NCBI GenBank assembly: GCA_020638135.1
Contig: JACKJE010000017.1
Span: forward strand, 10,779 to 74,778
Direction: 5' to 3'
DNA length: 64,000 bases
Origin: Methylobacteriaceae bacterium
GTDB taxonomy: Bacteria > Pseudomonadota > Alphaproteobacteria > Rhizobiales > Beijerinckiaceae
A model generated the notes under the pieces. It did not search any database. It saw only the letters and a program-made list of their open reading frames with translations, and was not told the origin of the DNA. This document shows positions 8,101 to 18,261 of this stretch, piece by piece; within the stretch, counting starts at the first letter, position 1, and the number at the start of each line of letters is the position of its first letter. Made by a program: the position numbers and the translations under genes.

Positions 8101-9356
8101 GCGAAGGCGGGTTTCGCGCCGCCGGCTTCGGGCTGAACCGACGTCGTCGCCGCGCGGCGCACGATGCACCAGAACAGCAGGCCGAGCGCGAGCGGCGCGA
8201 GCGGTACGCCGATCGCGAAAGCAAGCACGCGCGAAAACGCAGGCAGCGCGAAGACGAAGACGAGGATCGATTTCTCCCACGGCAGGAAGCCGGACTTCAC
8301 GCCCTGAGCGGTCGCCCAGGCGAGCGGGATCGCGAGCAGCGCGAGATCGTAGTCGAGGAAGTACGGGCTCGTCAGGGCAGCCGCCGTCGCAACCAGCGCG
8401 CCGATGGCTTCGCCGGACAGCGACTTGCGGGCGACGAAAAGCAGAATGCCGATGACAGGCAGCGCGACTGCGGCCTGCACGACATAGGCGAGGTCCGCGC
8501 CGCCCCCGAGCAGACGCACCGCGCCGAAGACGCTCTGCAATTTCTCGACATCCATCAACTTGTCGTCGAGCACGGCCTTGGCGGCCGGCGCCGAGGCGAG
8601 AAAGGCCTTCCAGGAGTCGAGGCCGAAGACGCCGAGCGACAGTAGGGCGAGCGCGCAGGCCGTGACCGCCGCCGCGGCGAAGGCGCGCCAGCGGCCGGCG
8701 ACCATCAACGCCAGCGGCGCGACGACCGCCAGATGCGGCTTGAAGGCGAGCAGGCCGAGCAGCACGCCGGCGACGATCGGCCGCCGGTCGAGATAGAGCG
8801 CGGCGGCGCCGAGAATGGCGGTCGTCAGCAGCGCATTCTGTCCATGGCCGACCGTGACGAAGACGGCGGGATAGGCAAGGACCGGCGCAAGGCCGATTGC
8901 GCCCTCGCCGATGCGCCTGATGACAGCCTGATAGGCGTAGCCGGTCACCGCGATCCAGATGGCGAGCGCCGTCAGATAGGGCAGCGCCGCGAGCGGATAG
9001 CAGATGAGCAGATAGATCGGCGGATAGAAGAACGGATAGAAGCCGGTCTGGGGCCCAAACTCCTGTTTCTGAACCGCATATTGGCGCGCCATGTCGTAGG
9101 CGGCGGCCGGTTCGCCCATCAGCGCCAGTTTCGAGGCGGACCAGAAATTGGAGAAATCCGTGCCTATCGGCTCGCCGCGGCTGTCGACCACGCCATTGGC
9201 CGTCAGGACAAGGCCGAGCAACGCCAGCAGGACGATCGCGGCGATGATTCGCGGATAGGCGCGCGCCCGCGCGGCGTCCAGCCAGTCGGCCTCGCGAATG
9301 CGAATGAGAAAGTTCGACGTCACGCAACCCTCCAGAATCGCCCGATGTTCCGGCAT
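8097..9356 (-). CDS. GT87-family (DUF2029) polytopic glycosyltransferase
   Basis: 419 residues with many hydrophobic segments. Motifs fit glycosyltransferase family 87: an early GTDFSNFWSASKLALMGEPAAAYD loop, FYPFFYPPIYLLICYPLAALPY, GHGQNALLTTAILG and GLLAFKPHLAV. The conserved early aspartate (D67, in IGTDF) corresponds to the catalytic region of polyprenyl-phosphate-mannose-dependent enzymes. Members add mannose or other sugars to envelope glycans on the periplasmic side; the substrate here is unknown. It stands alone between convergent and divergent neighbours. Confidence 0.82.
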   Translation of the reverse strand: MPEHRAILEGCVTSNFLIRIREADWLDAARARAYPRIIAAIVLLALLGLVLTANGVVDSRGEPIGTDFSNFWSASKLALMGEPAAAYDMARQYAVQKQEFGPQTGFYPFFYPPIYLLICYPLAALPYLTALAIWIAVTGYAYQAVIRRIGEGAIGLAPVLAYPAVFVTVGHGQNALLTTAILGAAALYLDRRPIVAGVLLGLLAFKPHLAVVAPLALMVAGRWRAFAAAAVTACALALLSLGVFGLDSWKAFLASAPAAKAVLDDKLMDVEKLQSVFGAVRLLGGGADLAYVVQAAVALPVIGILLFVARKSLSGEAIGALVATAAALTSPYFLDYDLALLAIPLAWATAQGVKSGFLPWEKSILVFVFALPAFSRVLAFAIGVPLAPLALGLLFWCIVRRAATTSVQPEAGGAKPAFA

Positions 9357-9462
9357 TCGGATGAATTGCCCGTAAATCGGGCTCGACGCCGCTTGAATTT
9401 GGCCTCATAAAGCCCATGTTGCAGTGCACAATAATTTTCGGCTTTGAATTGAAGGGGATTTC

Positions 9463-10428
9463 ATGCGGCTGCTCGATCAGGCGTTGAACGTGCTTACCGG
9501 TCGGGGCGATGGTCCAAGCGCGCCCCATCTGTCGCTCGCCCTGCAGGGCGGCGGCTCCTACGGCGCCTTCACCTGGGGCGTGCTCGACCGGCTGCTCGAA
9601 GAGCCCGCGCTCGCATTCGACGCGATCAGCGGGGCGAGCGCGGGCGCGGTCAACGCCGCGCTGATGGCGGCCGGCATGGCCGAAGGCGGTCGGGATGGCG
9701 CGCGGAAGAAGCTCGATGGTTTCTGGCGGCGGATGAGCGTCGCCTCGTCCTTCCTGCCGTTGTCGGTCATTCCGCCCGGCGTCGAGGCGCTGGCGCAGGC
9801 GCTTTCGCCATACCAGTTCAATCCGTTCGACCTCAATCCATTGCGCCGGGCGCTCGAGAGCGAGATCGATTTCGAACATCTGCGCAATGCTCACACGCCG
9901 CGTCTGCTGATCGCGACCACGCGCGTGTCCGACGGCGCGTTGCGCATCTTCCGCAACGAGGAGCTGACCGTCGATACGATCCTGGCGTCGGCCTGCCTGC
10001 CGCTGATCCACCGCACCGTCGAGATCGAGGGCGAGGGCTACTGGGACGGCGGCTATTCCGCCAATCCGCCGCTCGTGCAGCTCGTGCACGAATCCGACGC
10101 GCTCGACATTCTGGTCGTGCAGGTAACGCCGACCCGCACGCAGGGCACGCCAACCAATCGCAGCGAGATCGTCAAACGTCTCGAACAGATATCGTTCAAT
10201 GCGACGCTCAACGCCGAGATCGAAGCGCTGCGGCTCGCCGCCAGCCTGCGCGCGACGCCGAAGCTGCGCAGCCTGCGCGTCGATCGCCTGGCGGCCGAAG
10301 ACGAGATCGCCGATCTCGCAAGCCGCAGCGCCGCCGATCTCGACTGGCGCTTCCTGACGCGGCTGCGCGACGCCGGCCGCAGCGCGGCAGACGGCTGGCT
10401 CGCCGGGCGCTTCGCCGCCGCAGCCTGA
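9463..10428 (+). CDS. Patatin-like phospholipase family protein
   Basis: 321 residues. The oxyanion loop LALQGGGSYGAF, the nucleophile elbow GASAG (Ser59) and the DGG aspartate motif (residues 195-197, YWDGGYSAN) are all present, so the Ser-Asp dyad is intact. The C terminus is an Ala/Arg-rich helical region. Enzymes of this type hydrolyse acyl chains of phospholipids or PHB-related esters; no signal peptide is seen, so it probably acts from the cytoplasmic face. The AAGGGGAT ribosome site precedes ATG 9463. Confidence 0.88.
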   Translation: MRLLDQALNVLTGRGDGPSAPHLSLALQGGGSYGAFTWGVLDRLLEEPALAFDAISGASAGAVNAALMAAGMAEGGRDGARKKLDGFWRRMSVASSFLPLSVIPPGVEALAQALSPYQFNPFDLNPLRRALESEIDFEHLRNAHTPRLLIATTRVSDGALRIFRNEELTVDTILASACLPLIHRTVEIEGEGYWDGGYSANPPLVQLVHESDALDILVVQVTPTRTQGTPTNRSEIVKRLEQISFNATLNAEIEALRLAASLRATPKLRSLRVDRLAAEDEIADLASRSAADLDWRFLTRLRDAGRSAADGWLAGRFAAAA

Positions 10429-10493
10429 ACGACGCGCTCGACATTATTTGCGCGGGCGCTATCTCGCGTCTTGCTGGGAGGCGGGAGGTCGCC

Positions 10494-10643
10494 ATGGCGA
10501 TGATCGATCATGCCCCCGAAATCACGGACGAGCGCGAATACGCCATCCATGTCGAGAACTATCGAGGCTTCTTGCACGTGCTGTGGAGCGTCGTCACAGG
10601 CATCGCGCTGACGCTGATCCTGCTCGCGATATTTTTCGGCTGA
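10494..10643 (+). CDS. aa3-type cytochrome c oxidase subunit IV (49 aa)
   Basis: A 49-residue protein, MAMIDHAPEITDEREY then AIHVENYRGFLHVLWSV, with one transmembrane helix at the C terminus (VVTGIALTLILLAIFF). This is the characteristic small subunit of alphaproteobacterial aa3-type cytochrome oxidase, which sits beside subunits I-III. GGAGG lies about 10 nt upstream of the ATG. No other oxidase subunit is encoded nearby; in many Hyphomicrobiales this gene is also unlinked. Because it is so short it is easily missed by gene callers. Confidence 0.85.
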   Translation: MAMIDHAPEITDEREYAIHVENYRGFLHVLWSVVTGIALTLILLAIFFG

Positions 10644-10685
10644 CCGGCGCGCGTCACTCGACCGTGACGCGCCCTTTCCGACGCG

Positions 10686-12512
10686 TCACTCGACCGTGAC
10701 GCTTTTCGCAAGATTGCGCGGCTGGTCGACGTCTTTGCCCATGAAGACGGCGGCGTGATAGGCGAGCAATTGCACGGGGACGGCATAGACGATCGCCGAA
10801 AAGTCCGACGCCATGGGCTTGAGCAATGCGGCGCCCGCAAGCTCGGTCGCCAGTTCCGCCTGCGCGTGTTCGTCGCCGATCAGAATTATGCGGCCGCCGC
10901 GCGCGGCGACTTCCTGGACGTTGGAAACGGTCTTTTCGAGCCAGGGATCCTTGGGCGCGATGACGATGACCGGCATGTCCTCGTCGATCAGCGCGATCGG
11001 TCCGTGCTTCAATTCGCCGGCCGCATAGCCCTCGGCATGGATATAGGAGATTTCCTTGAGCTTGAGCGCGCCTTCCAGCGCCAGCGGAAACGAGCCGCCG
11101 CGTCCGAGGTAGAGCGCGCTCTTGGTGTGCGCCAGCGAGTGCGCGATCTTCTCGATCTCGCCTTCCTGCTTCAGCGCGTCGGCGATCAGGCCGGGCACGG
11201 CGATGAGTTCGCCGACAAGGCGCGCTTCGTCGTCCGCGCTCAGCACGCCGCGCGCGCGACCGAGCGCGATCGCCAGACAAGCGAGCACGGACAATTGGCA
11301 GGTGAAGGCCTTGGTCGAGGCGACGCCGATTTCGGGCCCCGCGAGCGTTGGCGCGACTAGTTCGCTCTCGCGCGCGATGGTCGAGGTCGGCACGTTGACG
11401 ACCGACAGAATATGCTGCCCCTCGCCCTTCGCATATCGCAGCGACGCCAGCGTGTCTGCGGTCTCGCCGGATTGTGAGATGACGATGGCGAGCCCGTCGC
11501 CCTGCATCGGCGCTTCGCGATAGCGGAATTCCGAGGCGACATCGATGTCGACCGGCAGGCGCGCGAAACGCTCGAACCAGTAGCGGGCGATCAGGCCGGC
11601 GTAATAGGCGGTGCCGCAGGCCGTCAGCGTCACGCGATTGAGCTTCTTCGCGTCGAACGGCAGCGCGAAGGGCAGCGCCACCTTGCCGCCGGACATGTCG
11701 AGATAATGCGCGAGCGTGCGGCCGACCACCTCGGGCTGCTCGTGAATTTCCTTCGCCATGAAGTGGCGGTGCTCGCCTTTGTCGACGAGAAAGGCGGAGG
11801 CCTGCGTGCGAATGCGCGGCCGCTCGACGACCGCGCCCGAGGCGTCGTGGAATTCGGCGCCGCTGCGATGGAGGACGACCCAGTCGCCTTCGTCGAGATA
11901 GGTGACGTCCTGCGTGAACGGCGCGAGCGCGAGCGCATCAGAGCCGAGATACATCTGGCCCTCGCCCCAACCAACCGCCAACGGCGAGCCGCGACGCGCG
12001 CCGACGAGAAGATCGTTCTCGCCCTCGAACAGGAAGGCGAGCGCGAAAGCGCCGCGCAATTGCGGCAGGGCGGCGGCCACCGCCTCGACCGCGGAATTGC
12101 GCCCCTTCATCTCCTCGGCGACGAGATGGGCGACGACCTCCGTATCGGTCTCGGTCTCGAACCTGTGCCCCTTTTCGCGCAACGTTTGCCGCAGCTCGCG
12201 AAAGTTTTCGATGATGCCGTTGTGCACGACGGCGACGCGGGCATTGGCGTGCGGATGGGCGTTTGTCTCGTTGGGACGACCGTGCGTCGCCCAACGCGTG
12301 TGGCCGATCCCGCTGTGGCCCTCGAGCGGCTCGCGGGCGAGGCGGTCGCCGAGATTGCGCAGCTTGCCTTCGGCGCGGCGGCGGGTCAGGCGGCCGTTCT
12401 CCAGCGTGGCGACGCCGGCCGAATCATAGCCGCGATATTCGAGCCGCCGCAGCGCCTCGACAATGTCGAGGGCGACCGGTTCGACGCCGAGAATTCCAAC
12501 TATTCCGCACAT
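10686..12512 (-). CDS. glmS: Glutamine-fructose-6-phosphate aminotransferase (isomerizing)
   Basis: 608 residues, the standard GlmS length. ATG 12512 gives MCGIVGILG, in which Cys2 becomes the N-terminal nucleophile of the glutaminase domain; RRLEYRGYDSAG and GHTRWATHG follow. The C-terminal half holds two SIS domains (TACGTAYYAG, SQSGETADTLA, GVASTKAFT, LGRGGSFPLALEGALKLKE) and ends AKSVTVE. It makes glucosamine-6-phosphate, the first step toward UDP-GlcNAc for peptidoglycan and LPS. glmU follows in the same pathway at 13031-14377, on the same strand but separated by a small plus-strand gene. Confidence 0.97.
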   Translation of the reverse strand: MCGIVGILGVEPVALDIVEALRRLEYRGYDSAGVATLENGRLTRRRAEGKLRNLGDRLAREPLEGHSGIGHTRWATHGRPNETNAHPHANARVAVVHNGIIENFRELRQTLREKGHRFETETDTEVVAHLVAEEMKGRNSAVEAVAAALPQLRGAFALAFLFEGENDLLVGARRGSPLAVGWGEGQMYLGSDALALAPFTQDVTYLDEGDWVVLHRSGAEFHDASGAVVERPRIRTQASAFLVDKGEHRHFMAKEIHEQPEVVGRTLAHYLDMSGGKVALPFALPFDAKKLNRVTLTACGTAYYAGLIARYWFERFARLPVDIDVASEFRYREAPMQGDGLAIVISQSGETADTLASLRYAKGEGQHILSVVNVPTSTIARESELVAPTLAGPEIGVASTKAFTCQLSVLACLAIALGRARGVLSADDEARLVGELIAVPGLIADALKQEGEIEKIAHSLAHTKSALYLGRGGSFPLALEGALKLKEISYIHAEGYAAGELKHGPIALIDEDMPVIVIAPKDPWLEKTVSNVQEVAARGGRIILIGDEHAQAELATELAGAALLKPMASDFSAIVYAVPVQLLAYHAAVFMGKDVDQPRNLAKSVTVE

Positions 12513-12722
12513 GTCCAGCCGCCACTTTCCCTGTCTACCGGCCGTTCCAGAGCTAGAAGGCCGGTCGCCGCGACGCAAGCGCAAATGAAGCGCAAGTCTC
12601 GGCGATCGTTTCCCAGCGTAAACAGCGCTCTGGAAACCCTGCCATCTTTTGGGCCAAGGTTTATGGCCTTTGCGAGGCCGGCGACGGGAATCGGCCCTAT
12701 CGCCGGAAATATCGGAGCCCCC

Positions 12723-12968
12723 ATGACGACCGCGCCACGCCTGACCGTTCTCGCCTTCGCGCTCCTGGCGGCGAGCGGCGTTGCGCAGGCTCAGGAAAAG
12801 AAAAAGCCGTCCTGCCGCAGCATTTTCAACATCTGCATGAAGCGGGCCGGCTCCGGCCATGCGGCGATCTGCGAGGACATGTACGCCATGGCCCGCTCCA
12901 AGGGCGAGTGGCAGGAGACGCAGGACGAAAACGGCGTGCGCTACCCGGCCATGCCCTGCACGCCATAG
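12723..12968 (+). CDS. Small exported cysteine-containing protein, unknown function
   Basis: 81 residues with a clear signal peptide (MTTAPRLTVLAFALLAASGVAQAQ). The mature part is about 57 residues with four cysteines (CRSIFNICMK, AAICEDMY, AMPCTP), likely forming periplasmic disulfides. A GGAG site lies before ATG 12723. It lies between glmS and glmU but on the opposite strand. Short secreted proteins of this type are common in Hyphomicrobiales; no function is known to me. Confidence 0.65.
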   Translation: MTTAPRLTVLAFALLAASGVAQAQEKKKPSCRSIFNICMKRAGSGHAAICEDMYAMARSKGEWQETQDENGVRYPAMPCTP

Positions 12969-13030
12969 AGCGCGCGGCGAAAAAGTGGACGCCGGTTTTT
13001 CGCGAACCGCGCGCTACGCTTTGAAATAGA

Positions 13031-14377
13031 TCAGCTCTTCTGTTTCGAGGCCCGGAACGCGGCGGCCCAGCCGGCCTTCTGCACCTGCCGGCCACGGCCG
13101 AGCGCGAGCGCGTCGGGCTCGACATCGTCGGTGATGACCGAGCCGGAGCCGATATAGGCGCCGGCGCCGATCCTGACCGGCGCGACGAGCGAGGAATTGG
13201 TGCCGACGAAGGCGCCCTCGCCGATCTCCGTCCGATACTTGCCGAAACCGTCGTAATTGCAGGTGATGGTCCCCGCGCCGATATTCGATTTCGCGCCAAC
13301 CGAGGCGTCGCCGATATAGGCGAGATGATTGACCTTGGCGCCCTTGCCGACAGTCGAAGCCTTGATCTCCACGAAATTGCCGATATGCGCGCCCGCCTCG
13401 AGCTTGGCGCCAGGACGCAGCCGCGCGAACGGCCCGATGGTCGCGCCCTCTTCCACGCTCGCGCCCTCCAGATGCGAGAAGGCGCGGATCGTCACATTGT
13501 CGGCGACCTCGACACGCGGCCCGAAGACGACATTGGGTTCGATGGTCACATCGCGGCCGAGCTTCGTGTCGGCGCTGAAATGCACGGTATCAGGGGCGAC
13601 CAGCGTCGCGCCGGCCCGCATGGCCGCCTCGCGCAGGCGCCGCTGCGCCACGGCCTCGGCGGCCGCCAGCTGGACGCGATCGTTGACGCCCTGCACCTCG
13701 TCCTCCGGCGCGGTGCGATGCACGGCCTTCAGGCCACGCTCGCGGGCGCCGGCGACGACGTCGGTCAGGTAATATTCCTTCTGCGCATTCTGATTGCCGA
13801 CCGCGTCGAGCAGTTCGAGCGCGCGCGCGCCGTCGAGCGCCATCAGGCCGGCGTTGCAGAGCCGCGTCGCGCGCTCGGCATCGCTGGCGTCCTTGTGTTC
13901 GCGGATCGCGACAAGGTCGCCGTCCGGGCCCGTCAGAAGGCGGCCGTAGCCATGCGGATCGGCGGCCTCGAAGCCCAGCGCAGCCACGGCCGCGCCGTCG
14001 GCGACCGCCGCGCGCAGGCCGGCGAAGGTTTCGGGCAGGATCAGCGGCGTGTCGGCGAAGGCGATCAGGACGTCGTCATAGCCGCGCTCGAGCGCCGCGC
14101 GGGCCGCAAGCACCGCATGGGCCGTGCCTAGTCGATCGGTCTGCACGAAGACCTCAGCCGAGGGCGCGACACTGCGCGCAACATTGGCCACATCGTCGCG
14201 CCCGGGGCCGACGACGAGCGCGACGGCGTCGGCGCCTGCGGCCTGAACCGCAGCGACGACATGGGCGACCATGGCGCGGCCTGCGACCTCATGCAGCACC
14301 TTCGGCCTTGCCGAACGCATCCGCGTCCCCTCGCCAGCGGCCAGGACGACAGCTATGCAGCGGCGGGCAGACGACAT
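13031..14377 (-). CDS. glmU: Bifunctional UDP-GlcNAc pyrophosphorylase / GlcN-1-P acetyltransferase
   Basis: 448 residues, starting at ATG 14377 (cccggag upstream). The N-terminal nucleotidyltransferase domain begins [24 protein letters not shown]; the C-terminal half is a left-handed beta helix built of hexapeptide repeats ([29 protein letters not shown]). It acetylates glucosamine-1-phosphate and then couples it to UTP, giving UDP-GlcNAc. The gene supplies the step after GlmS and GlmM in envelope precursor synthesis. The family normally runs about 450 residues. Confidence 0.96.
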   Translation of the reverse strand: MSSARRCIAVVLAAGEGTRMRSARPKVLHEVAGRAMVAHVVAAVQAAGADAVALVVGPGRDDVANVARSVAPSAEVFVQTDRLGTAHAVLAARAALERGYDDVLIAFADTPLILPETFAGLRAAVADGAAVAALGFEAADPHGYGRLLTGPDGDLVAIREHKDASDAERATRLCNAGLMALDGARALELLDAVGNQNAQKEYYLTDVVAGARERGLKAVHRTAPEDEVQGVNDRVQLAAAEAVAQRRLREAAMRAGATLVAPDTVHFSADTKLGRDVTIEPNVVFGPRVEVADNVTIRAFSHLEGASVEEGATIGPFARLRPGAKLEAGAHIGNFVEIKASTVGKGAKVNHLAYIGDASVGAKSNIGAGTITCNYDGFGKYRTEIGEGAFVGTNSSLVAPVRIGAGAYIGSGSVITDDVEPDALALGRGRQVQKAGWAAAFRASKQKS

Positions 14378-14554
14378 TTCGATCTCCGGGAGGGGCGCGC
14401 AGACGGCGGACGCCGTTGCCAAAACCTTCGAACAGTATAAACACGGGCCATCGCGGGCGGAAGGATCGTGGTGGCGCCCTGCCCGCGGGCTGCTTCAGTT
14501 AACCCACGTTCACGCAATGGTCACGCCTGCGTCTTTTGGAAAGTCTTTCTGTCC

Positions 14555-16072
14555 ATGATCGTGCGTCGAGACGTGCTGAAGGGCGTTGCGAGCGGAGCGG
14601 GCCTTCTGCTGTCCCCGGCGGTCCTCGCACAGCAGGCCGCGCCGCAGCAGCCGGCGCCCTTCCAGCAGAGCATGGTGCTGGATCTGGCGCGCAGCTTCGC
14701 CAAGGCGCCGTTCAAGCCCTCGCCGACCGATATGCCCGACGGGCTCTCCGGCCTCAACTACGAGCAATATGTCGGCCTGCGCTATCGCAAGGAGAAGCTG
14801 ATCTGGGCCGCGGACAAGGTCGGCTTCGTGATCGAGCCGCTTCATCGCGGGTTCATCTTCACTTCGCATATGGTGATCCAACTCGTCGAGAACGGCCTGT
14901 CGCGTCGGCTCGCTTACAACCCCGAGGATTTCGAGTTCGGATCGGTCAAGCGGCCGCAGACCCTGCCGGACATGGGATTTTCGGGCTTTCGCGTGCTGGT
15001 TCCGCGCGAAGGCAGGCTTGCGGAGGTCGCGATTTTCCAGGGCGCCAGTTTCTTCAAGGCGCGTGCGCCGGGACAGACTTTCGGCGTGCAGGCGCGTGGC
15101 CTGTCGCTGAAGACGGCCGACCCGCGCGGCGAGGAATTTCCGCAATTCAAGGCCGTGTGGATCGAGAAGCCGACGCTCGCCAGCAACGCGCTGATCGTTC
15201 ATGCGCTGCTCGATTCCGACAGTGTCGCGGGGGCCTATCGTTTCACGATCCGGCCGGGCGAAGCGATCATCATCGACACGGAATTCACGCTCGCGCCGCG
15301 CGCCAATGTCGAGAATGTCGGCATAGCCTCGATGAGCGCGACCAGTATTTCGTCGCCGCTCGACCGTCGCCGCCAGGACGACGTGCGTCCGACCATTGCC
15401 GACGTGAACGGTTTGCAGATGAACACCGGCCAGGACGAATGGATCTGGCGACCGGTGACCAACCGGCAGACGTTGCAGATTTCCTCCTTCGTCGACGACA
15501 AGCCCAAGGGCTTCGGTTTCCTGATGCGCAATCGGGATTTCGACACCTACGAGGACGACGAGCTGAAGTGGGAGACCCGGCCCTCGCTATGGATCGAGCC
15601 GCTCAGCGAATTCGGGCCGGGGCTCGTGACGCTGACGGAAATTCCTGCGGAATCCGAGACCAACAGCAATTGCATCGCCTATTGGCGGCCCAAGGGCGGC
15701 CTCGTCGCGGGCGCGGAAACCTCCTGGGCCTATCGGCAGTTCTGGTGCTGGGATCCGCCTGCGCAGCCGCCGCTCCTGCGTGTTTCGGAATCGCGCGGTG
15801 GACGCGGCGGCGCCAAGCGCCGGCGCTTCATCGTCGCCTTTACCGGCGACGCTCTCGCCGACCCGCAACGCCTGCGCGACATCAAGCCGGCGTTGACGGC
15901 GGGGCCCGGAGCGATCGCCGCCGTGCGCACTTACATGTATCGTGACCGCAAGACCTATCGTGTCGTGTTCGAACTCGACCCCGGCGCGGAAACCCAATCG
16001 GAAATCCGTCTCGTGCTCGAGGCGGACGGCAAACCCGTGAGCGAGACCTGGCTCTACAGATGGACGCCCTGA
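14555..16072 (+). CDS. opgG: Periplasmic glucan biosynthesis protein OpgG/OpgD (MdoG family)
   Basis: 505 residues with a Tat-like signal (MIVRRDVLKGVASGAGLLLSPAVLA). The MdoG domain is seen from DLARSFAKAPFKPS and GLNYEQYVGLRYRKEKLIW through VWIEKPTLASNALIVHALLDS and SYRQFWCWDPP-like residues near 395-415. OpgG acts in the periplasm on the backbone of osmoregulated periplasmic glucans. The Tat-like signal is a feature of the OpgD branch, so opgD is an equally possible name. It overlaps opgH by 13 nt, which indicates a tightly coupled operon. Confidence 0.93.
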   Translation: MIVRRDVLKGVASGAGLLLSPAVLAQQAAPQQPAPFQQSMVLDLARSFAKAPFKPSPTDMPDGLSGLNYEQYVGLRYRKEKLIWAADKVGFVIEPLHRGFIFTSHMVIQLVENGLSRRLAYNPEDFEFGSVKRPQTLPDMGFSGFRVLVPREGRLAEVAIFQGASFFKARAPGQTFGVQARGLSLKTADPRGEEFPQFKAVWIEKPTLASNALIVHALLDSDSVAGAYRFTIRPGEAIIIDTEFTLAPRANVENVGIASMSATSISSPLDRRRQDDVRPTIADVNGLQMNTGQDEWIWRPVTNRQTLQISSFVDDKPKGFGFLMRNRDFDTYEDDELKWETRPSLWIEPLSEFGPGLVTLTEIPAESETNSNCIAYWRPKGGLVAGAETSWAYRQFWCWDPPAQPPLLRVSESRGGRGGAKRRRFIVAFTGDALADPQRLRDIKPALTAGPGAIAAVRTYMYRDRKTYRVVFELDPGAETQSEIRLVLEADGKPVSETWLYRWTP

Positions 16073-18252
16073 CCGAAAGCCGCGCGGGCGCCCTGCCGCA
16101 GACGGCGCCGGCCATGCCCCCGGAATCGCATCTGGCTATGCCGGTGCAAAGCCTGTCGCGTTTCGACAAGAAAGCGCGCCGCAAATGGCTGCTGCCGGCA
16201 AACACGCGCAGCCCCTGGCTGTCGCGTCTGGTCGTGTTCGGCGGCGGTCTGGCGCTGACCGCCTACGGCGCGCACGAAATGTACAAGGTCGTCGAGGTCG
16301 GCGGCGTCACGCTGCTGAAATGGGCGCTGCTGTTCCTGTTCGTCGCCAATTTCTCGTGGATCGCGCTCGCCTTCACGAGCGGCGTTGTCGGCCTCGTCTG
16401 GTCGTTGATCCACGGCCGCATGCGCTTCGACATGCCGACCGCGCTCAGCGCGAAGACTGCGGTCGTCATGCCGATCTACAACGAGGAGCCGAGCCGCGTA
16501 TTCGGCACGTTGCAGGCGATCTGGGAGGATGTCGACGCGACCGGGCTCGGCGCGCATTTCGACTGGTTCTTCCTGTCGGACACGACCGATCCCGACGTGT
16601 GGATCGCCGAGGAGCGCGCCCTGATCGCGCTGCGCGAGCGGCTCGGGCCGGACTGCCGCGTCTATTATCGTCACCGCCAGAAGAACACGGCGCGCAAGGC
16701 CGGCAATATCGCGGATTTCGTCATGCGCTGGGGCGGCGCCTATCCGCACATGGTCGTGCTCGACGCCGACAGCCTGATGACCGGCCACGCCATCGTCACG
16801 CTTGCGCAGCGCATGGAGGCCGATCCCGATTCCGGCATCATCCAGACGCTGCCGCTGATCATCAACCGCAACACGCTGTTCGCCCGCGTGCAGCAGTTCG
16901 CGGCGCGCATCTACGGGCCGGTGATCGCCGCCGGCCTGTCGGCCTGGATGGGCCGCGACGGCAATTACTGGGGCCATAACGCGATCATCCGCACCGCCGC
17001 CTTCGCGGCGCATTGCGGCCTGCCCGATCTGCGCGGCAAACCGCCGTTCGGCGGGCACGTCCTCAGCCACGATTTCGTCGAGGCGGCGCTCATCCGGCGC
17101 GCGGGCTACGCCGTGTACATGCTGCCGACGCTGAAGGGCTCCTACGAGGAAAGCCCGCCGTCGTTGATCGACGTCTCCTCGCGCGACCGGCGCTGGTGCC
17201 AGGGCAATCTGCAACACACGCGCCTGTTGCCGACCAAGGGCCTGCATTGGGCCTCGCGCCAGCATTTCCTGACCGGCATTTTCGGCTATCTCGCCTCGCC
17301 GCTGTGGCTGATGCAGCTGGTCATCGGCATTCTGATCGTGCTGCAGGCGACCTACATCCGTCCTGAATATTTCACGGGCGAATTCACGCTGTTTCCGACC
17401 TGGCCGCGGTTCGACGCGGAGCGGTCGCTCGCGCTGTTCGGCCTGACGATGAGCATCCTGCTCGCGCCGAAATTGTTCGGCCTGCTGCTCGCGCTGGTCG
17501 ACGGCGAAACGCGGCGCGGCGGCGGCGGCTTCTTCCGGCTGATCGTTTCGGCGTTGATCGAGATCGTCATGTCCGCGCTGCTCGCGCCGATCATGATGCT
17601 CGTGCAGACCGGCCATGTGATGAACATTCTGTTCGGCTTCGACACCGGCTGGAACCCGCAGCGGCGCGACGACGGATCGATCCCGTTCAAGGCGATCGTG
17701 CGCAAGCATCGCTCGCATATGGCGCTCGGCGCCGTCAGCCTGGTCGCCGGCCTGCTGATCTCGCCCTCGCTGGTCGCCTGGATGTCGCCGACGATCGCCG
17801 GCCTCATCTTCGCGATCCCGATTTCGTGGGCGAGCGGCCAGCTCGCAATCGGGCTCGGCCTGCGCAGGCTCGGCTTCCTGACGACGCCCGAGGAGCGCAA
17901 CACGCCGCCGATCGCGATGCGCGCGAATACGCTGGCGCAGGAGCTCTCGGCGGAACACGACGATCACATCGACTGCATCCGCATCGTCCACGCCGATCCC
18001 GCATTTCGCGCGGCGCACGAGGTCTTCCTGCCGCCGTATCAGCGGCGCGCGAAGGGCGACATTTCATCGGAACGCGCGCTCGCGGAGGCCAAGCTCAACG
18101 AGGCCGAGACAATTGACGACGCCATCGCCTGGCTGCTCCCGAAAGAGCGCATGGTGGCGCTGCACGACCGCGCGCTGATCTCGCTGATCGCACGCCTGCC
18201 GGACACGACGCGGGCGCTCGCCGTCACGCAGAGCGAGGAAGCGGCGGCCTGA
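16060..18252 (+). CDS. opgH: Glucans biosynthesis glucosyltransferase OpgH (MdoH)
   Basis: 730 residues. After two N-terminal membrane helices comes a GT2 cytosolic domain: VVMPIYNEEPSRVF, the WFFLSDTTDPD acidic motif, VVLDADSLMTGH (DxD), and the RDRRWCQGN motif corresponding to (Q/R)xxRW of processive synthases. Several C-terminal helices follow. OpgH polymerises glucose from UDP-glucose and exports the chain for OpgG. E. coli MdoH is longer; the shorter form is usual in alphaproteobacteria. It starts inside the end of opgG. Confidence 0.95.
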   Translation: MDALTESRAGALPQTAPAMPPESHLAMPVQSLSRFDKKARRKWLLPANTRSPWLSRLVVFGGGLALTAYGAHEMYKVVEVGGVTLLKWALLFLFVANFSWIALAFTSGVVGLVWSLIHGRMRFDMPTALSAKTAVVMPIYNEEPSRVFGTLQAIWEDVDATGLGAHFDWFFLSDTTDPDVWIAEERALIALRERLGPDCRVYYRHRQKNTARKAGNIADFVMRWGGAYPHMVVLDADSLMTGHAIVTLAQRMEADPDSGIIQTLPLIINRNTLFARVQQFAARIYGPVIAAGLSAWMGRDGNYWGHNAIIRTAAFAAHCGLPDLRGKPPFGGHVLSHDFVEAALIRRAGYAVYMLPTLKGSYEESPPSLIDVSSRDRRWCQGNLQHTRLLPTKGLHWASRQHFLTGIFGYLASPLWLMQLVIGILIVLQATYIRPEYFTGEFTLFPTWPRFDAERSLALFGLTMSILLAPKLFGLLLALVDGETRRGGGGFFRLIVSALIEIVMSALLAPIMMLVQTGHVMNILFGFDTGWNPQRRDDGSIPFKAIVRKHRSHMALGAVSLVAGLLISPSLVAWMSPTIAGLIFAIPISWASGQLAIGLGLRRLGFLTTPEERNTPPIAMRANTLAQELSAEHDDHIDCIRIVHADPAFRAAHEVFLPPYQRRAKGDISSERALAEAKLNEAETIDDAIAWLLPKERMVALHDRALISLIARLPDTTRALAVTQSEEAAA

Positions 18253-18261
18253 CGCTCGCCG

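Noticed and set aside
7177..10089. A 970-codon minus-strand open frame
   Set aside because: It runs across FrnE, GT87 and patatin genes in the wrong frame and has no recognisable domain.
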